From Gammaproteobacteria bacterium (GTDB taxonomy: Bacteria > Pseudomonadota > Gammaproteobacteria > DSM-16500), in the NCBI GenBank assembly GCA_013287025.1, contig JABDEN010000016.1:1-25326 (forward strand): a stretch of DNA of 25,326 nucleotides, read 5' to 3'. Each line of letters opens with the position of its first letter. Within the stretch, counting starts at the first letter, position 1. Positions 16,455-24,645 of the stretch are shown here, in pieces. A program made the position numbers and the translations under genes. A model generated the notes under the pieces. It was not told where the DNA came from, did not search any database, and saw only the letters and a program-made list of their open reading frames with translations.

Positions 16455-17294
16455 ATGGCGATTGAACTTTCAACAAGACCGGAATCCAATCCCACTTTAT
16501 TAAAACGAAGTTTCAGATTGTACATAGCAAGCTTTTTGCAAGTGATTCCTTTAGCCTTTCTGTTGTCCATCATTGTTTTCGTGCCAGAGTTTTTTTCCTG
16601 GATTTTTGGTAGAGATGTTTTTGCGCCTAATCTTAGTATGGATAATTTTTGGGGCTTATTTTTCAATTTAGTTATTGTATTTGTGTATTTGGCATTGTTA
16701 TGGCGCATGAGAGGTGTCATTTATGAGGCCCATGAACGTATGAAAGAAGACGTTCGTGAAGCCACCAGAAAATATCTGCGCGTGGTGATTGCAGGCTTAA
16801 TTGTCACTTTTATATATGGTCTAATTGCTTTCACTACCATGATTATTTATTCTTTTTTGCTCGAACAAAGAATTTTTTTAGATCCTAGCTATTTTGCAAT
16901 GACTATTGTGAGTATTATTTCTTTTGTTTATGCCGCAGTAGTTACCTATCTTTATTTCGCATTTTATTTTTATTTGCCTTTAATTTTGACAGAAGACGCA
17001 GGAATAATTACTTCATTAATTGAAAGTTTCATTTTAGTTTATAACAATTGGTGGAGAGTGTTTTTATTACAAATTACGCCAGGAATCACGTATCTTATTG
17101 TTCTCATTCTTGTCCGCTTTATATTTCACTTTAACGTCAATATTTTCCTTTTATCCCCACCGGGCCAAATTTCAATTGGGGTTTATATTTTTCATATTAT
17201 TTCGCTTTCCTTATTTATCCCATGGATTGCCGCGATTTTACTGTTACAATTGCATGATCTAGAGCAGAGAAATGAATATAAAACTACTAAATGA
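16455..17294 (+). CDS. Six-helix inner-membrane protein, function unknown
   Basis: A 279-residue integral membrane protein with six likely hydrophobic segments, at about 23-45, 65-85, 110-135, 145-177, 201-225 and 241-266. The stretch PLILTEDAGIITSLIESFIL, followed by NNWWRVF, resembles a signature of membrane domains related to glycerophosphoryl-diester-phosphodiesterase and YciC-like families, but I cannot assign it. The ATG at 16455 is preferred because AAGGAG lies ten bases upstream; an in-frame ATG at 16434 lies upstream of that site. Its stop overlaps the ruvX ATG (ATGA), so it is probably co-transcribed with ruvX and dsbB. Confidence 0.88.
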   Translation: MAIELSTRPESNPTLLKRSFRLYIASFLQVIPLAFLLSIIVFVPEFFSWIFGRDVFAPNLSMDNFWGLFFNLVIVFVYLALLWRMRGVIYEAHERMKEDVREATRKYLRVVIAGLIVTFIYGLIAFTTMIIYSFLLEQRIFLDPSYFAMTIVSIISFVYAAVVTYLYFAFYFYLPLILTEDAGIITSLIESFILVYNNWWRVFLLQITPGITYLIVLILVRFIFHFNVNIFLLSPPGQISIGVYIFHIISLSLFIPWIAAILLLQLHDLEQRNEYKTTK

Positions 17295-17722
17295 CAAAAA
17301 ATCTATCAAATATTTTGCTAGGATTCGATTTTGGCATGAAGCGAATTGGTGTTGCTGTGGGTCAAACAGTCACTAAAACAGCCCGACCTCTCGAAACGCT
17401 GAAGGCGAAGCTTGGTTTGCCACAATGGGATCGGTTAAATAAAATTGTCCAAAAATGGCAACCGGATGCATTTGTCGTCGGCATACCTTTAAACATGGAT
17501 GGCACAGAACAACCATTGACGGCTAATGCCAAACATTTTGCACAAATGCTCGAAACGCGTTATCAAATTCCCGTTTATGAAATGGATGAACGTTTAAGTA
17601 CGAAAGATGCGAGAGAACGTATTTTTAATGAAGGTGGTTTTAAGGCATTGCAGGATGGACAAGTGGATAGTGTCGCTGCACAATTAATTTTACAAAATTG
17701 GTTAATACAACAGAAAGAGTAA
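17291..17722 (+). CDS. ruvX: Putative pre-16S rRNA nuclease / Holliday-junction resolvase-like RuvX (YqgF)
   Basis: A 143-residue RNase H-fold protein. Family motifs are LLGFDFGMKRIGVAVG near the N-terminus (with the first metal-binding Asp), VVGIPLNMDGTEQP, MDERLSTKDARE and DSVAAQLILQNWL (with further acidic residues). YqgF processes the 16S rRNA 5' end in E. coli and is also annotated RuvX. Length is normal. It overlaps the preceding membrane-protein gene by 4 nt and is followed after 4 nt by dsbB. In many gammaproteobacteria the partner is yqgE, which is not here. Confidence 0.95.
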   Translation: MTKNLSNILLGFDFGMKRIGVAVGQTVTKTARPLETLKAKLGLPQWDRLNKIVQKWQPDAFVVGIPLNMDGTEQPLTANAKHFAQMLETRYQIPVYEMDERLSTKDARERIFNEGGFKALQDGQVDSVAAQLILQNWLIQQKE

Positions 17723-17726
17723 AGTC

Positions 17727-18221
17727 ATGAATATCGAAAAATCTATTCGTTTTATTAATTTGTTTGGCTTGATTTTTATTATTATTTTATTGGGTGCCGC
17801 AAACTATGTAGAACATTTCCTTAGATTAATTCCGTGTCCGTTATGTATTTTGCAACGATATGTGATAATTGCGCTCGGAATTATTTTTTTCCTAGGCGTT
17901 ATTAAAAAATGGAATAAAGTAATTTATTTCCTTCTCACCATATTGGGTTTAATTTTCAGTGTTGCTGGGATTCTTTTTGCGGGACGACAAGTATGGTTAC
18001 AACACATACCTAAGGAAGGATTAGGAGAATGTGGTGTTAGTTTATCTTATATGCTTAAAGTATTACCCTTAATGGAAGTATTAAAACACATTTGGCGCGG
18101 GGGCATTGAATGCTCTCAACAGGGCTTTGTTTTTTTAAATTTAAGTTTAGCAGAGTGGTCACTTATTTGGTTTGTGATATTTTTTATTTTATTTGTTATC
18201 CAAAAAAGAAAGTTAACTTAA
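17727..18221 (+). CDS. dsbB: Disulfide bond formation protein DsbB
   Basis: A 164-residue four-helix inner-membrane protein that reoxidises DsbA and passes electrons to quinone. The first periplasmic loop has the redox pair Cys37-Pro-Leu-Cys40 in IPCPLCILQR. The second loop has Cys102 (GECGVS) and Cys129 (GIECSQQ), the two that react with DsbA. The sequence C-x-x-Q-R and the arrangement of the helices are typical. No dsbA is in the window. The next gene encodes a secreted protein with two cysteines. Confidence 0.95.
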   Translation: MNIEKSIRFINLFGLIFIIILLGAANYVEHFLRLIPCPLCILQRYVIIALGIIFFLGVIKKWNKVIYFLLTILGLIFSVAGILFAGRQVWLQHIPKEGLGECGVSLSYMLKVLPLMEVLKHIWRGGIECSQQGFVFLNLSLAEWSLIWFVIFFILFVIQKRKLT

Positions 18222-18243
18222 CTGTCATAAAAATAGGTATGCT

Positions 18244-18699
18244 ATGCAAATAAAAAAAATGTTCACGCAGGGAATTTTTATTCTCGTCATATTTTTTCTA
18301 CATATATCCAGTTATGCATTGCCTTCTTTAGCTGAAACGCAAACCCTTCAAATTTACACACATTTTCAAACTTTTATCGGTAAACCGACATGGTTGCTGA
18401 TCGTTCGGGATGTCGAAAGCGGATTGGTTTCTCCTTATATTTTCGATATTCGAAATAACGATAATTTTTGGGTAGCATTTACTTTTGGTCATCATTACAA
18501 AGTGACAACTTCCAAATTGACTTTTGATCGCTACGCTGTCATTAATAATTTTTGCGGATTAGAAAATGGTATTTTATCAGGCGTTTCGATGTTTATGAAA
18601 TTAACGGGTTCTTTAACACCAGATCCTAAAACCATGAAATGTCACGTGACGAAATATCAGGATACACAGCTTACGATTGTAAACGATAATTTGAAATAG
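18244..18699 (+). CDS. Secreted protein of unknown function with a two-cysteine pair
   Basis: A 151-residue protein I do not recognise. Residues 1-25 form a clear signal peptide: MQIKKM, then a hydrophobic stretch (GIFILVIFFL) ending SSYA before LPSL. The mature part of about 126 residues has only two cysteines, Cys104 and Cys133, and is rich in beta-prone segments (PTWLLIVRDVESGLVSPYIF, FWVAFTFGHHYKV). This suggests a small periplasmic protein with one disulfide. It starts 22 nt after dsbB, so the pairing with disulfide machinery may be functional. It is followed 21 nt later by the cystathionine beta-synthase gene, with AAGGGAT before that start. Confidence 0.8.
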   Translation: MQIKKMFTQGIFILVIFFLHISSYALPSLAETQTLQIYTHFQTFIGKPTWLLIVRDVESGLVSPYIFDIRNNDNFWVAFTFGHHYKVTTSKLTFDRYAVINNFCGLENGILSGVSMFMKLTGSLTPDPKTMKCHVTKYQDTQLTIVNDNLK

Positions 18700-18720
18700 C
18701 AATAAAATAAAGGGATTTTT

Positions 18721-19677
18721 ATGCGTTTCAATAATATTTTAGAAGTCATTGGTAAAACGCCGCTCGTACGCCTCAATCGTGTCAGTCGTGATTTACCATG
18801 TGAATTATACGTAAAATGTGAGTTTTTAAATCCGGGCGGTTCTCTCAAAGATCGCATTGGATTAAGTATGTTAGAAGATGCAGAAAAAAGTGGGCGCGTT
18901 AAACCTGGCGATACGCTCATTGAAGCAACTTCAGGCAACACAGGAATAGGACTCGCACTGGCAGCTGCAGTCAAAGGTTATAAAATTATTATTACCATGC
19001 CAGAAAAAATGAGTCATGAAAAACAAGTCGTATTAGAAGCATTGGGCGCTACCATTTATCGTACGCCCACCGAGGTGGCATACGATAGTCCAGAAAGTCA
19101 TATTTCTCTCGCAAAAAAGCTGCAACAAGAAATTCCGAATTCTCATATTTTAGATCAATATAAAAATCCAGCTAATCCGCTCGCGCATTATGAAGAAACC
19201 GCCTCCGAAATATTAGCAGATATCGGTGAAAATCTTGCGATGGTGGTTATCAGCGTCGGCACGGGAGGTACGATCACCGGCGTCGCAAAAAAAATGAAAG
19301 AAGTAAATCCTAATATTCAAATTATTGGTGTGGATCCATACGGTTCTATTTTAGGTGGTGGCACAGAAGTTTATCCATATTATGTTGAAGGTATTGGTTA
19401 TGATTTTATACCTGACGTGTTAGACAATTCTCTCGTCGATGAATATGTCAAAGTGCATGATGAAGATTCTTTTGTGATGGCAAGGCGTCTAATTCGAGAA
19501 GAAGGATTGTTGGTAGGAGGCTCTGCGGGCTCGACTGTATGGGCAGCATTACAAGCGGCGAAAAAACTTAAAAAAGGCCAAAAATGTGTAGCCATTGTAG
19601 CAGATGGTGTTCGAAATTATTTAACAAAATTTGTTGACGATCGATGGATGACAGAGAAAGGATTTCATATCGCATGA
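18721..19677 (+). CDS. Cystathionine beta-synthase / cysteine synthase family enzyme
   Basis: A 318-residue fold-type II PLP enzyme. The PLP Lys is Lys43 in [14 protein letters not shown] at 71-75 and GTGGT at 180-184 (phosphate loop) are intact. The sequence [16 protein letters not shown] near 220-235 is of the type found in cystathionine beta-synthases, and the adjacent downstream gene is a cystathionine gamma-lyase, so I favour condensation of homocysteine with serine to cystathionine. It lacks the C-terminal tandem CBS regulatory domain of the animal enzyme. O-acetylserine sulfhydrylase activity cannot be excluded. Its stop overlaps the next start (ATGA). Confidence 0.9.
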   Translation: MRFNNILEVIGKTPLVRLNRVSRDLPCELYVKCEFLNPGGSLKDRIGLSMLEDAEKSGRVKPGDTLIEATSGNTGIGLALAAAVKGYKIIITMPEKMSHEKQVVLEALGATIYRTPTEVAYDSPESHISLAKKLQQEIPNSHILDQYKNPANPLAHYEETASEILADIGENLAMVVISVGTGGTITGVAKKMKEVNPNIQIIGVDPYGSILGGGTEVYPYYVEGIGYDFIPDVLDNSLVDEYVKVHDEDSFVMARRLIREEGLLVGGSAGSTVWAALQAAKKLKKGQKCVAIVADGVRNYLTKFVDDRWMTEKGFHIA

Positions 19678-20813
19678 AACAAAAAATGGAAACGCGCGTT
19701 ATTCATGCAGGTCAGCATCACGATGTTGAAACAGGTGCGGTAATGACCCCGATTTATGCGACTTCAACTTATGTGCAGCCAAGTCCGGGACAACATAAAG
19801 GTTATGAATATTCACGCACGCGAAATCCGACGCGTGATGCTTTCGAAGCATGTATCGCTGATTTAGAATCAGGCACGCATGGTTTTGCTTTTGCATCCGG
19901 AATGGCTGCGATCGCAACAATTTTGGAATTATTAAAACCGGGCGATCATGTGATCGCAACCGATGATCTTTATGGCGGGACCTATCGTATATTAGAGAAA
20001 GTACGAAAGTATTCCGCAGGTATTCAAGTTTCGTTTGTTGATTTTAATGATCCTAAAAATGTAATGTCAGCGATTCGTCCTGAGACCCGAATGATTTGGG
20101 TTGAATCACCGACCAATCCATTATTAAAAATTGTCGATTTAAAACAAGTCGTAGAAATTGCTAAAAAGCACCATTTACTAAGCGTAATCGATAATACATT
20201 TGCATCTCCTATTTTACAAAGACCACTCGAATTAGGTTTTGATATTGTGATGCATTCCACCACGAAATATTTAAATGGACATTCGGATGTGATCGGTGGC
20301 GTTGTGGTGGTGTCGAAGCCTGAATTAGCGGAAAAACTCGCCTTTTTGCAAAATGCTATTGGTGCAATCGCAGGACCGTTTGATAGTTTTCTCGCGCTAA
20401 GAGGCGTTAAAACGCTTGCGTTGCGCATGGAGCGACATTGTCAAAATGCGTTAGCGTTAGCAGAATGGTTATCCACGCATCCCAAGGTATCAGAAGTCAT
20501 CTATCCTGGTTTAAAAAGTCATCCACAACATCTTTTAGCGAAGTCTCAAATGCAAAATGGTTTTGGCGGCATGATTACGATGACTCTCAAAAAAGATTCT
20601 ATAAAATTTTTAGAGAGATGCCAATTATTCGCATTGGCTGAAAGTTTAGGTGGAGTCGAAAGCTTGATTGAGCATCCCGCTTTGATGACGCATGCGAGTA
20701 TTCCTAAAAATGAGCGGGAAAAAATTGGTATTTCCGATCATTTAGTTCGTTTGTCAGTTGGTATCGAGGCATTCGATGATTTGAAATATGATTTGGAAAA
20801 TGCGTTGAAATAA
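19674..20813 (+). CDS. Cystathionine gamma-lyase (Cys/Met metabolism PLP enzyme)
   Basis: A 380-residue fold-type I PLP enzyme. Visible motifs are [14 protein letters not shown] at 45-58 (PLP phosphate contact from the neighbouring subunit), Asp173 in VIDNTFASP, the Schiff-base Lys198 in [16 protein letters not shown], and [19 protein letters not shown] near the C-terminus, a lyase-like signature. It would split cystathionine to cysteine, 2-oxobutyrate and ammonia, completing reverse transsulfuration with the preceding gene. The ATG at 19674 overlaps the upstream stop by 4 nt, with AAAGGA about 11 bases upstream. Cystathionine gamma-synthase is the main alternative. Confidence 0.9.
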   Translation: MKQKMETRVIHAGQHHDVETGAVMTPIYATSTYVQPSPGQHKGYEYSRTRNPTRDAFEACIADLESGTHGFAFASGMAAIATILELLKPGDHVIATDDLYGGTYRILEKVRKYSAGIQVSFVDFNDPKNVMSAIRPETRMIWVESPTNPLLKIVDLKQVVEIAKKHHLLSVIDNTFASPILQRPLELGFDIVMHSTTKYLNGHSDVIGGVVVVSKPELAEKLAFLQNAIGAIAGPFDSFLALRGVKTLALRMERHCQNALALAEWLSTHPKVSEVIYPGLKSHPQHLLAKSQMQNGFGGMITMTLKKDSIKFLERCQLFALAESLGGVESLIEHPALMTHASIPKNEREKIGISDHLVRLSVGIEAFDDLKYDLENALK

Positions 20814-20833
20814 ACAGACCTGACTTGCTAAGA

Positions 20834-21043
20834 CTATTGATGATCAATCGTTCGATTTTGGCGTGGTTTTTTGACTTCAGGGTAATGATTTTTGCGCGTT
20901 AATTTATCTTTGATCCAAACCACAATATATAATATAACGCCAACTAAAGCGCCAAAGATGAGAAGATAAGAGAGAATAATAATCCCTACAGCAAATAAAA
21001 CAATCATAATACCAATAAAAATAAAAGGTACGAGGCGTTGCAT
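20834..21043 (-). CDS. Small membrane protein of unknown function
   Basis: A 69-residue protein with two adjacent hydrophobic stretches (about residues 4-21 and 24-43) and a basic, polar C-terminal tail (KDKLTRKNHYPEVKKPRQNR). No family is recognised. I chose the ATG at 21043 because it forms a TAATG junction with the stop of the upstream gene, giving coupled translation. An ATG at 21058 would add five residues but has no ribosome site. It is convergent with the cystathionine gamma-lyase gene. A two-gene unit with the next entry is likely. Confidence 0.72.
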   Translation of the reverse strand: MQRLVPFIFIGIMIVLFAVGIIILSYLLIFGALVGVILYIVVWIKDKLTRKNHYPEVKKPRQNRTIDHQ

Positions 21044-21231
21044 TAGAATTTGTCCCATAAAGTTTTGGATTCTTTTGAATCATGGTTTTCATCGCGTAAA
21101 CGATAAATGCGTTGGTATTTGGCGATTTCTTTTTGTTGTGACAATGAGAGTTCCGGATTCGTTTCATCAAATTTTTGTAAAAATTGATCGGTCTCACTGA
21201 CGAAATTTTTATATATAGGGTAATTACTCAT
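21043..21231 (-). CDS. Small soluble protein of unknown function
   Basis: A 62-residue, charged, probably helical protein with no signal peptide or membrane segment; recognisable stretches are NFVSETDQFLQKFDETNP and QQKEIAKYQRIYRLRDEN. I do not recognise the family. Support for a real gene comes from GGAG eight bases before the ATG, an extended -10 promoter 26 nt upstream, and a one-base stop/start overlap with the following membrane-protein gene. The two probably act together. Confidence 0.75.
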   Translation of the reverse strand: MSNYPIYKNFVSETDQFLQKFDETNPELSLSQQKEIAKYQRIYRLRDENHDSKESKTLWDKF

Positions 21232-21256
21232 ACTGCCGCTCCAATTAATACGATAA

Positions 21257-21265
21257 ATTATATCA
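21257..21265 (-). promoter_or_regulatory. Extended -10 promoter for the two small minus-strand genes
   Basis: On the minus strand this reads TGATATAAT, a perfect extended -10 element. The start of transcription would be near 21250, just before the ATG at 21231. No good -35 is seen. The 110-nt spacer up to 21341 must also hold the divergent dacB promoter, which I cannot place. Confidence 0.5.
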
Positions 21266-21341
21266 TATATTGTTTACAAAATAGTCCGATTTTAGTAACT
21301 TTCCTTTGATTCAATAATGGAAAAAGTTAGGAAATAATAAA

Positions 21342-22874
21342 ATGATATTTTGCCGAATGATCATCATTCTATGGATTGTTTTTTTCACACATCCTATCCT
21401 TGCAAAAGAAAAAGTGCAAAAAAAAGCCAAACCCAAAACTGTTTCGCTAAAGATAATTCCCAAAAAGGTAGTTTCGCAGAAGATGCTCTCACAGAAGGTG
21501 ATCTATGATAAACCCGCGTTAATTGCTGAAATTAATCGCATTATTGAATCTTCGTCGGATGCAGCCATTGGTATTCAGATAAAATCCATGAAACATGGCG
21601 ATTATCTCTATTCCAAAAATGAGAGTCGGCTATTTATTCCAGCAAGTACTGCCAAAATTTTGACCGCTGAGGCTGCGTTATTGTATCTCGGTGCGGAATA
21701 CCGATTCCCCACGTCATTGTTGACCGATGCCACGAACCTAAAACCTGAAAACGGCATCATTCAAGGGAATTTATACCTCGTACAAAGCGGGGATCCGACG
21801 CTGACTTATTATGACTTGACCGATATGATGGTTACCTTAAAGTCCCTTCAAATCCAAGGCGTTGATGGGAATGTTTACATCGATAATACGGCCTATGACC
21901 AAGAAAATTTTGGTCCAGGCTGGATTTATGACGATAAGCAATATTGTTATTCCGCCCCTATTAATGCGAGTATTATTAATCATAATTGTTTGTCGTTTCA
22001 AATATCGCCAGCCTCAAAATCCGGTCAATTAGCAAGTATCGTGCGAAGCCCTAGGTTTTTTTATGGGACGATAGAAAATGCAATCATCACCAAAAATCCC
22101 GGCACTAAGGGCTGTTATGTGCAAATGGATAATAGTACTGACAATCTTTCCGTAGGTGGTTGTGTGATCCGAGGACGGGGATTATTGGGGGTTAGTACCG
22201 TTATTGAAAACATTGAAGAATACAATAAAGAATTGCTTACGGATCTTTTTAAACGCTATGAAATTCGGGTGAATGGTGAAATTCAGGAAGGTGAAGCCTT
22301 GCATCACTTAACCACCATCGCGGTACATCATTCGGATGCTCTGCATACTTTAATTTATGACATGTTAAAAAAATCAGACAATATCATTGCCGGAACTTTA
22401 CATAAAAAAATGGGTGAGTTTTTCACGAGCCAACCGGGTACATGGCAGAACGGTGGAGAAGCGGTGAAACAAATTCTCGCGAAAAAAGCTTTTGTTGATA
22501 CGAGAGATTTACACATCATCGATGGCTCCGGTTTATCGCCCGATAATCGCATTAAACCACAGCAAATGATGCAAGTATTAGATTTTGCTTTTCATAATTA
22601 TGCGAATAGTTATGAATTCATCTCAGGTTTACCAATTTCAGGACGCGACGGTACGCTAAAGTTTCGTTTGCATAATGTTTATAACAAAGTACGGGCAAAA
22701 ACAGGGTCTTTAGCGAAATCCGGCGTCGTCGCGCTTGCAGGTTATGCTGTTAGCAAAGACAAAGAGCCGATTGCATTTGTCATCATGATCAATGGTCACA
22801 GTGGCAATGTGTGGAAATACCGTGAAATGGAAGATAAGATCGTCACCGCGCTGACGAATTATCAGCGTGGGTGA
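21342..22874 (+). CDS. dacB: D-alanyl-D-alanine carboxypeptidase / endopeptidase PBP4 (S13 family)
   Basis: A 510-residue periplasmic penicillin-binding protein that trims or splits peptidoglycan cross-links. Residues 1-21 look like a signal peptide ending ILA. The active-site motifs are all present: S-x-x-K as Ser102-Thr-Ala-Lys105 (PASTAKILT), S-x-N as Ser345-Asp-Asn347 (KKSDNII), and KTG at 453-455 (RAKTGSLAKSG). The long insertion between SxxK and SxN characteristic of PBP4 is present. An unusual lysine-rich stretch (about residues 22-57) separates the signal peptide from the catalytic domain. AGGAAA lies about 11 bases before the ATG; Met6 is an alternative. Confidence 0.95.
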   Translation: MIFCRMIIILWIVFFTHPILAKEKVQKKAKPKTVSLKIIPKKVVSQKMLSQKVIYDKPALIAEINRIIESSSDAAIGIQIKSMKHGDYLYSKNESRLFIPASTAKILTAEAALLYLGAEYRFPTSLLTDATNLKPENGIIQGNLYLVQSGDPTLTYYDLTDMMVTLKSLQIQGVDGNVYIDNTAYDQENFGPGWIYDDKQYCYSAPINASIINHNCLSFQISPASKSGQLASIVRSPRFFYGTIENAIITKNPGTKGCYVQMDNSTDNLSVGGCVIRGRGLLGVSTVIENIEEYNKELLTDLFKRYEIRVNGEIQEGEALHHLTTIAVHHSDALHTLIYDMLKKSDNIIAGTLHKKMGEFFTSQPGTWQNGGEAVKQILAKKAFVDTRDLHIIDGSGLSPDNRIKPQQMMQVLDFAFHNYANSYEFISGLPISGRDGTLKFRLHNVYNKVRAKTGSLAKSGVVALAGYAVSKDKEPIAFVIMINGHSGNVWKYREMEDKIVTALTNYQRG

Positions 22875-22881
22875 AAACAGC

Positions 22882-22967
22882 TGTCATGCCAGCATGCTTT
22901 AAGCTGGCATCCAGTGGGCATCTATCGAAGCTTTCTGGATGCCAGCTTAAAGCATGCTGGCATGACA
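22882..22967. repeat. Palindromic REP/MITE-like element, type A (extended 86-bp form)
   Basis: Two perfect 33-bp inverted arms (22882-22914 and 22935-22967) flank a 20-nt loop. Each arm contains its own small hairpin (GCCAGC...GCTGGC) between TGTCAT and ATCCAG. It lies in the short convergent spacer between dacB and the next minus-strand gene, five bases beyond that gene's stop, and marks the left edge of the accessory islet. It could act as a bidirectional transcription barrier, but no T-tract is present. Confidence 0.92.
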
Positions 22968-22972
22968 CCACT

Positions 22973-24238
22973 CTAACTTCTTTTCAATGATTTATAAATA
23001 CTATCTGAAGTTAAAGATACCCCAAGCTCATAATCTTCAATAATATCTGTCAAAGGTGGAATAATTCCCGTCATTTCCTCAACCTTTTCTTTTCGCGTTT
23101 GCCTTGATTCATGATATTCGATGATTCCAAATGCATGAAATCCTTGATAAGCAATATTGCCATTGTCTAATAAAGTTAATTTTTGCGCAGATTCTCCCGG
23201 ACAAACTGGAGGCGTATATTCATCAACCATTTTTCCAGTTGTAATATTCCAACGTTTTAATTTGTTGTGATGATTGCAAGTCACAATGTTCCGGAAGGTA
23301 TCTTCACATTCTTCTAAGGTAATAAGATATTTTTCATCAAGAGAAATAATAGCATCTTTAATGCTTCTTTCCTTCCCCATCTCGACTTGATAAATAAGAC
23401 GAATAGGTTTATTTTCAAAAAGAGCATCATATTCAAAAATAAGAAGCTTAGCAGTGATTAGCAAAGCAAAGCGATGATTAGATAACTTTAAGAAAAAAGG
23501 TTTGCGATAAATCATATTCACGATATCGTGAGGATCATTTGGGTCATCGTAGGGAAGTGGGACTTTATAGTGAATAATTGTTCCATCTTCCAGATATACA
23601 AGATAAATGTCATTATTTTTGATAGTAATGTCGTGAGAAAAACCCGTAATAATCAAATGATTATCAGATAAAACATAGTATTGATAGTTTACGTGATAAT
23701 TGTACGGTAGTAGATTTATCGGAGAAAATAATTTATTTAGAATAGATGATCCACCACTGATATTATGAATAAATAAAGATACTTCTTTTGTAACATAATG
23801 ATAAGATAAATAAATCAACTGGCCATTCGGCAAAATGGATATAAATTTTTTTCCTGCAAGCTGTGCTGTATTTTTTAATGAAATGGTTCGTCGCATTTCA
23901 TTTTGTATATCAAAAACCTCTATTGCTTTAGCATTTGTTGGATGTTCTAAAGTATAAAAAATTTCATTTTGATGAATACCAATGATATAACTATCTTCAT
24001 TTTCCACATACATTTTTTCGTGTTTTATCCAATTAAAGCTTTCAATATTATTGTTATATTGAATAATCATATATCCTAAAGAATTATAATGAAGAGAGCT
24101 TATGTTTTTGTAAGGTATTTTATCTTCCCAGAATATATGCGATATTTTTTGTGGAGGGAAAAGTCTTTGCGAGCATCTTGTCCAACAATTTTTTTTATGA
24201 TTGTTTCTCGTGTGGATGTTAAGTGTCCTTGTTTCCAT
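22973..24238 (-). CDS. WD40-like beta-propeller protein, unknown function; possible secreted effector
   Basis: A 421-residue protein with no signal peptide or transmembrane segment. The body is a succession of short beta-strand units that read like propeller blades, for example FISILPNGQLIYLSYHY, HLIITGFSHDIT followed by DIYLVYLEDGTIIHYKV, HRFALLITAKLLIFEYDA, and KLKRWNITTGKMVDEY, which is close to a WD40 repeat end. The last about 40 residues are glutamate-rich (EKVEEM, IIEDYEL) and polar. No enzyme motif is seen. AAAGGA stands about seven bases before the ATG. It looks more A+T-rich than its neighbours and lies between a repeat and a toxin-antitoxin pair, which suggests acquisition. A role as a Dot/Icm-type effector is speculation. 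Confidence 0.78.
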   Translation of the reverse strand: METRTLNIHTRNNHKKNCWTRCSQRLFPPQKISHIFWEDKIPYKNISSLHYNSLGYMIIQYNNNIESFNWIKHEKMYVENEDSYIIGIHQNEIFYTLEHPTNAKAIEVFDIQNEMRRTISLKNTAQLAGKKFISILPNGQLIYLSYHYVTKEVSLFIHNISGGSSILNKLFSPINLLPYNYHVNYQYYVLSDNHLIITGFSHDITIKNNDIYLVYLEDGTIIHYKVPLPYDDPNDPHDIVNMIYRKPFFLKLSNHRFALLITAKLLIFEYDALFENKPIRLIYQVEMGKERSIKDAIISLDEKYLITLEECEDTFRNIVTCNHHNKLKRWNITTGKMVDEYTPPVCPGESAQKLTLLDNGNIAYQGFHAFGIIEYHESRQTRKEKVEEMTGIIPPLTDIIEDYELGVSLTSDSIYKSLKRS

Positions 24239-24268
24239 TTTGTTTCCTTTAGTTGAATCTAAATAAAT

Positions 24269-24288
24269 ACTATTTATATTTAAATAGT
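24269..24288. repeat. Small A/T inverted repeat after the antitoxin gene
   Basis: ACTATTT and AAATAGT form 7-bp inverted arms around a 6-nt loop, immediately after the antitoxin stop codon in the direction of transcription. As it is almost only A/T it would be a weak terminator. The motif shares TACTATTTA and TTTAAATAG with the msrB stop region (25045-25058), which may be chance. Confidence 0.35.
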
Positions 24289-24645
24289 TTAAGCAGCTAT
24301 TCGTGAATCAGTATTTTTTCTTTTATGTTTTAGGGTAATTTCTACTTCAACTTTCAATCCTGCACGGTCAACTAAATCTTGCAAAGCTAATCGTATAAAT
24401 TGTTCTTCAGAAAAGCCAAGTATTTTAGCATATTTGGCAGCGAGTTTAGGACTTATAGATTTTCTTTCATGTTCAATATCACATAAATGTTGTCGTGTTA
24501 TTTTAAGTTTATGTGAAAAATTTACCTGTGAGATTTCTTCAGATTGTCGGATAGCCCAGATTAGCTTTCCTAAAGTCAACTTTGTACCTGTAATCTTTTC
24601 GATTTCTTTTAAAGATTTTTCTGTCATTTTGCTTTTAATACTCAT
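24289..24645 (-). CDS. Antitoxin with helix-turn-helix domain (HigA/XRE-like)
   Basis: A 118-residue protein with a central Cro/C1-type helix-turn-helix: LIWAIRQSEEISQVNFSHKL followed by KITRQHLCDIEHERKSISPK (about residues 28-67), the usual layout of XRE repressors. A C-terminal extension (LALQDLVDRAGLKVEVEITL) probably contacts the toxin. It follows the toxin gene with an 11-nt overlap, the toxin-first order of HigBA systems. The ATG at 24645 has AGAGG eight bases upstream on the coding strand. A longer reading from 24717 inside the toxin gene is rejected. It probably represses its own promoter through the inverted repeat at 24951-24973. Confidence 0.88.
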   Translation of the reverse strand: MSIKSKMTEKSLKEIEKITGTKLTLGKLIWAIRQSEEISQVNFSHKLKITRQHLCDIEHERKSISPKLAAKYAKILGFSEEQFIRLALQDLVDRAGLKVEVEITLKHKRKNTDSRIAA

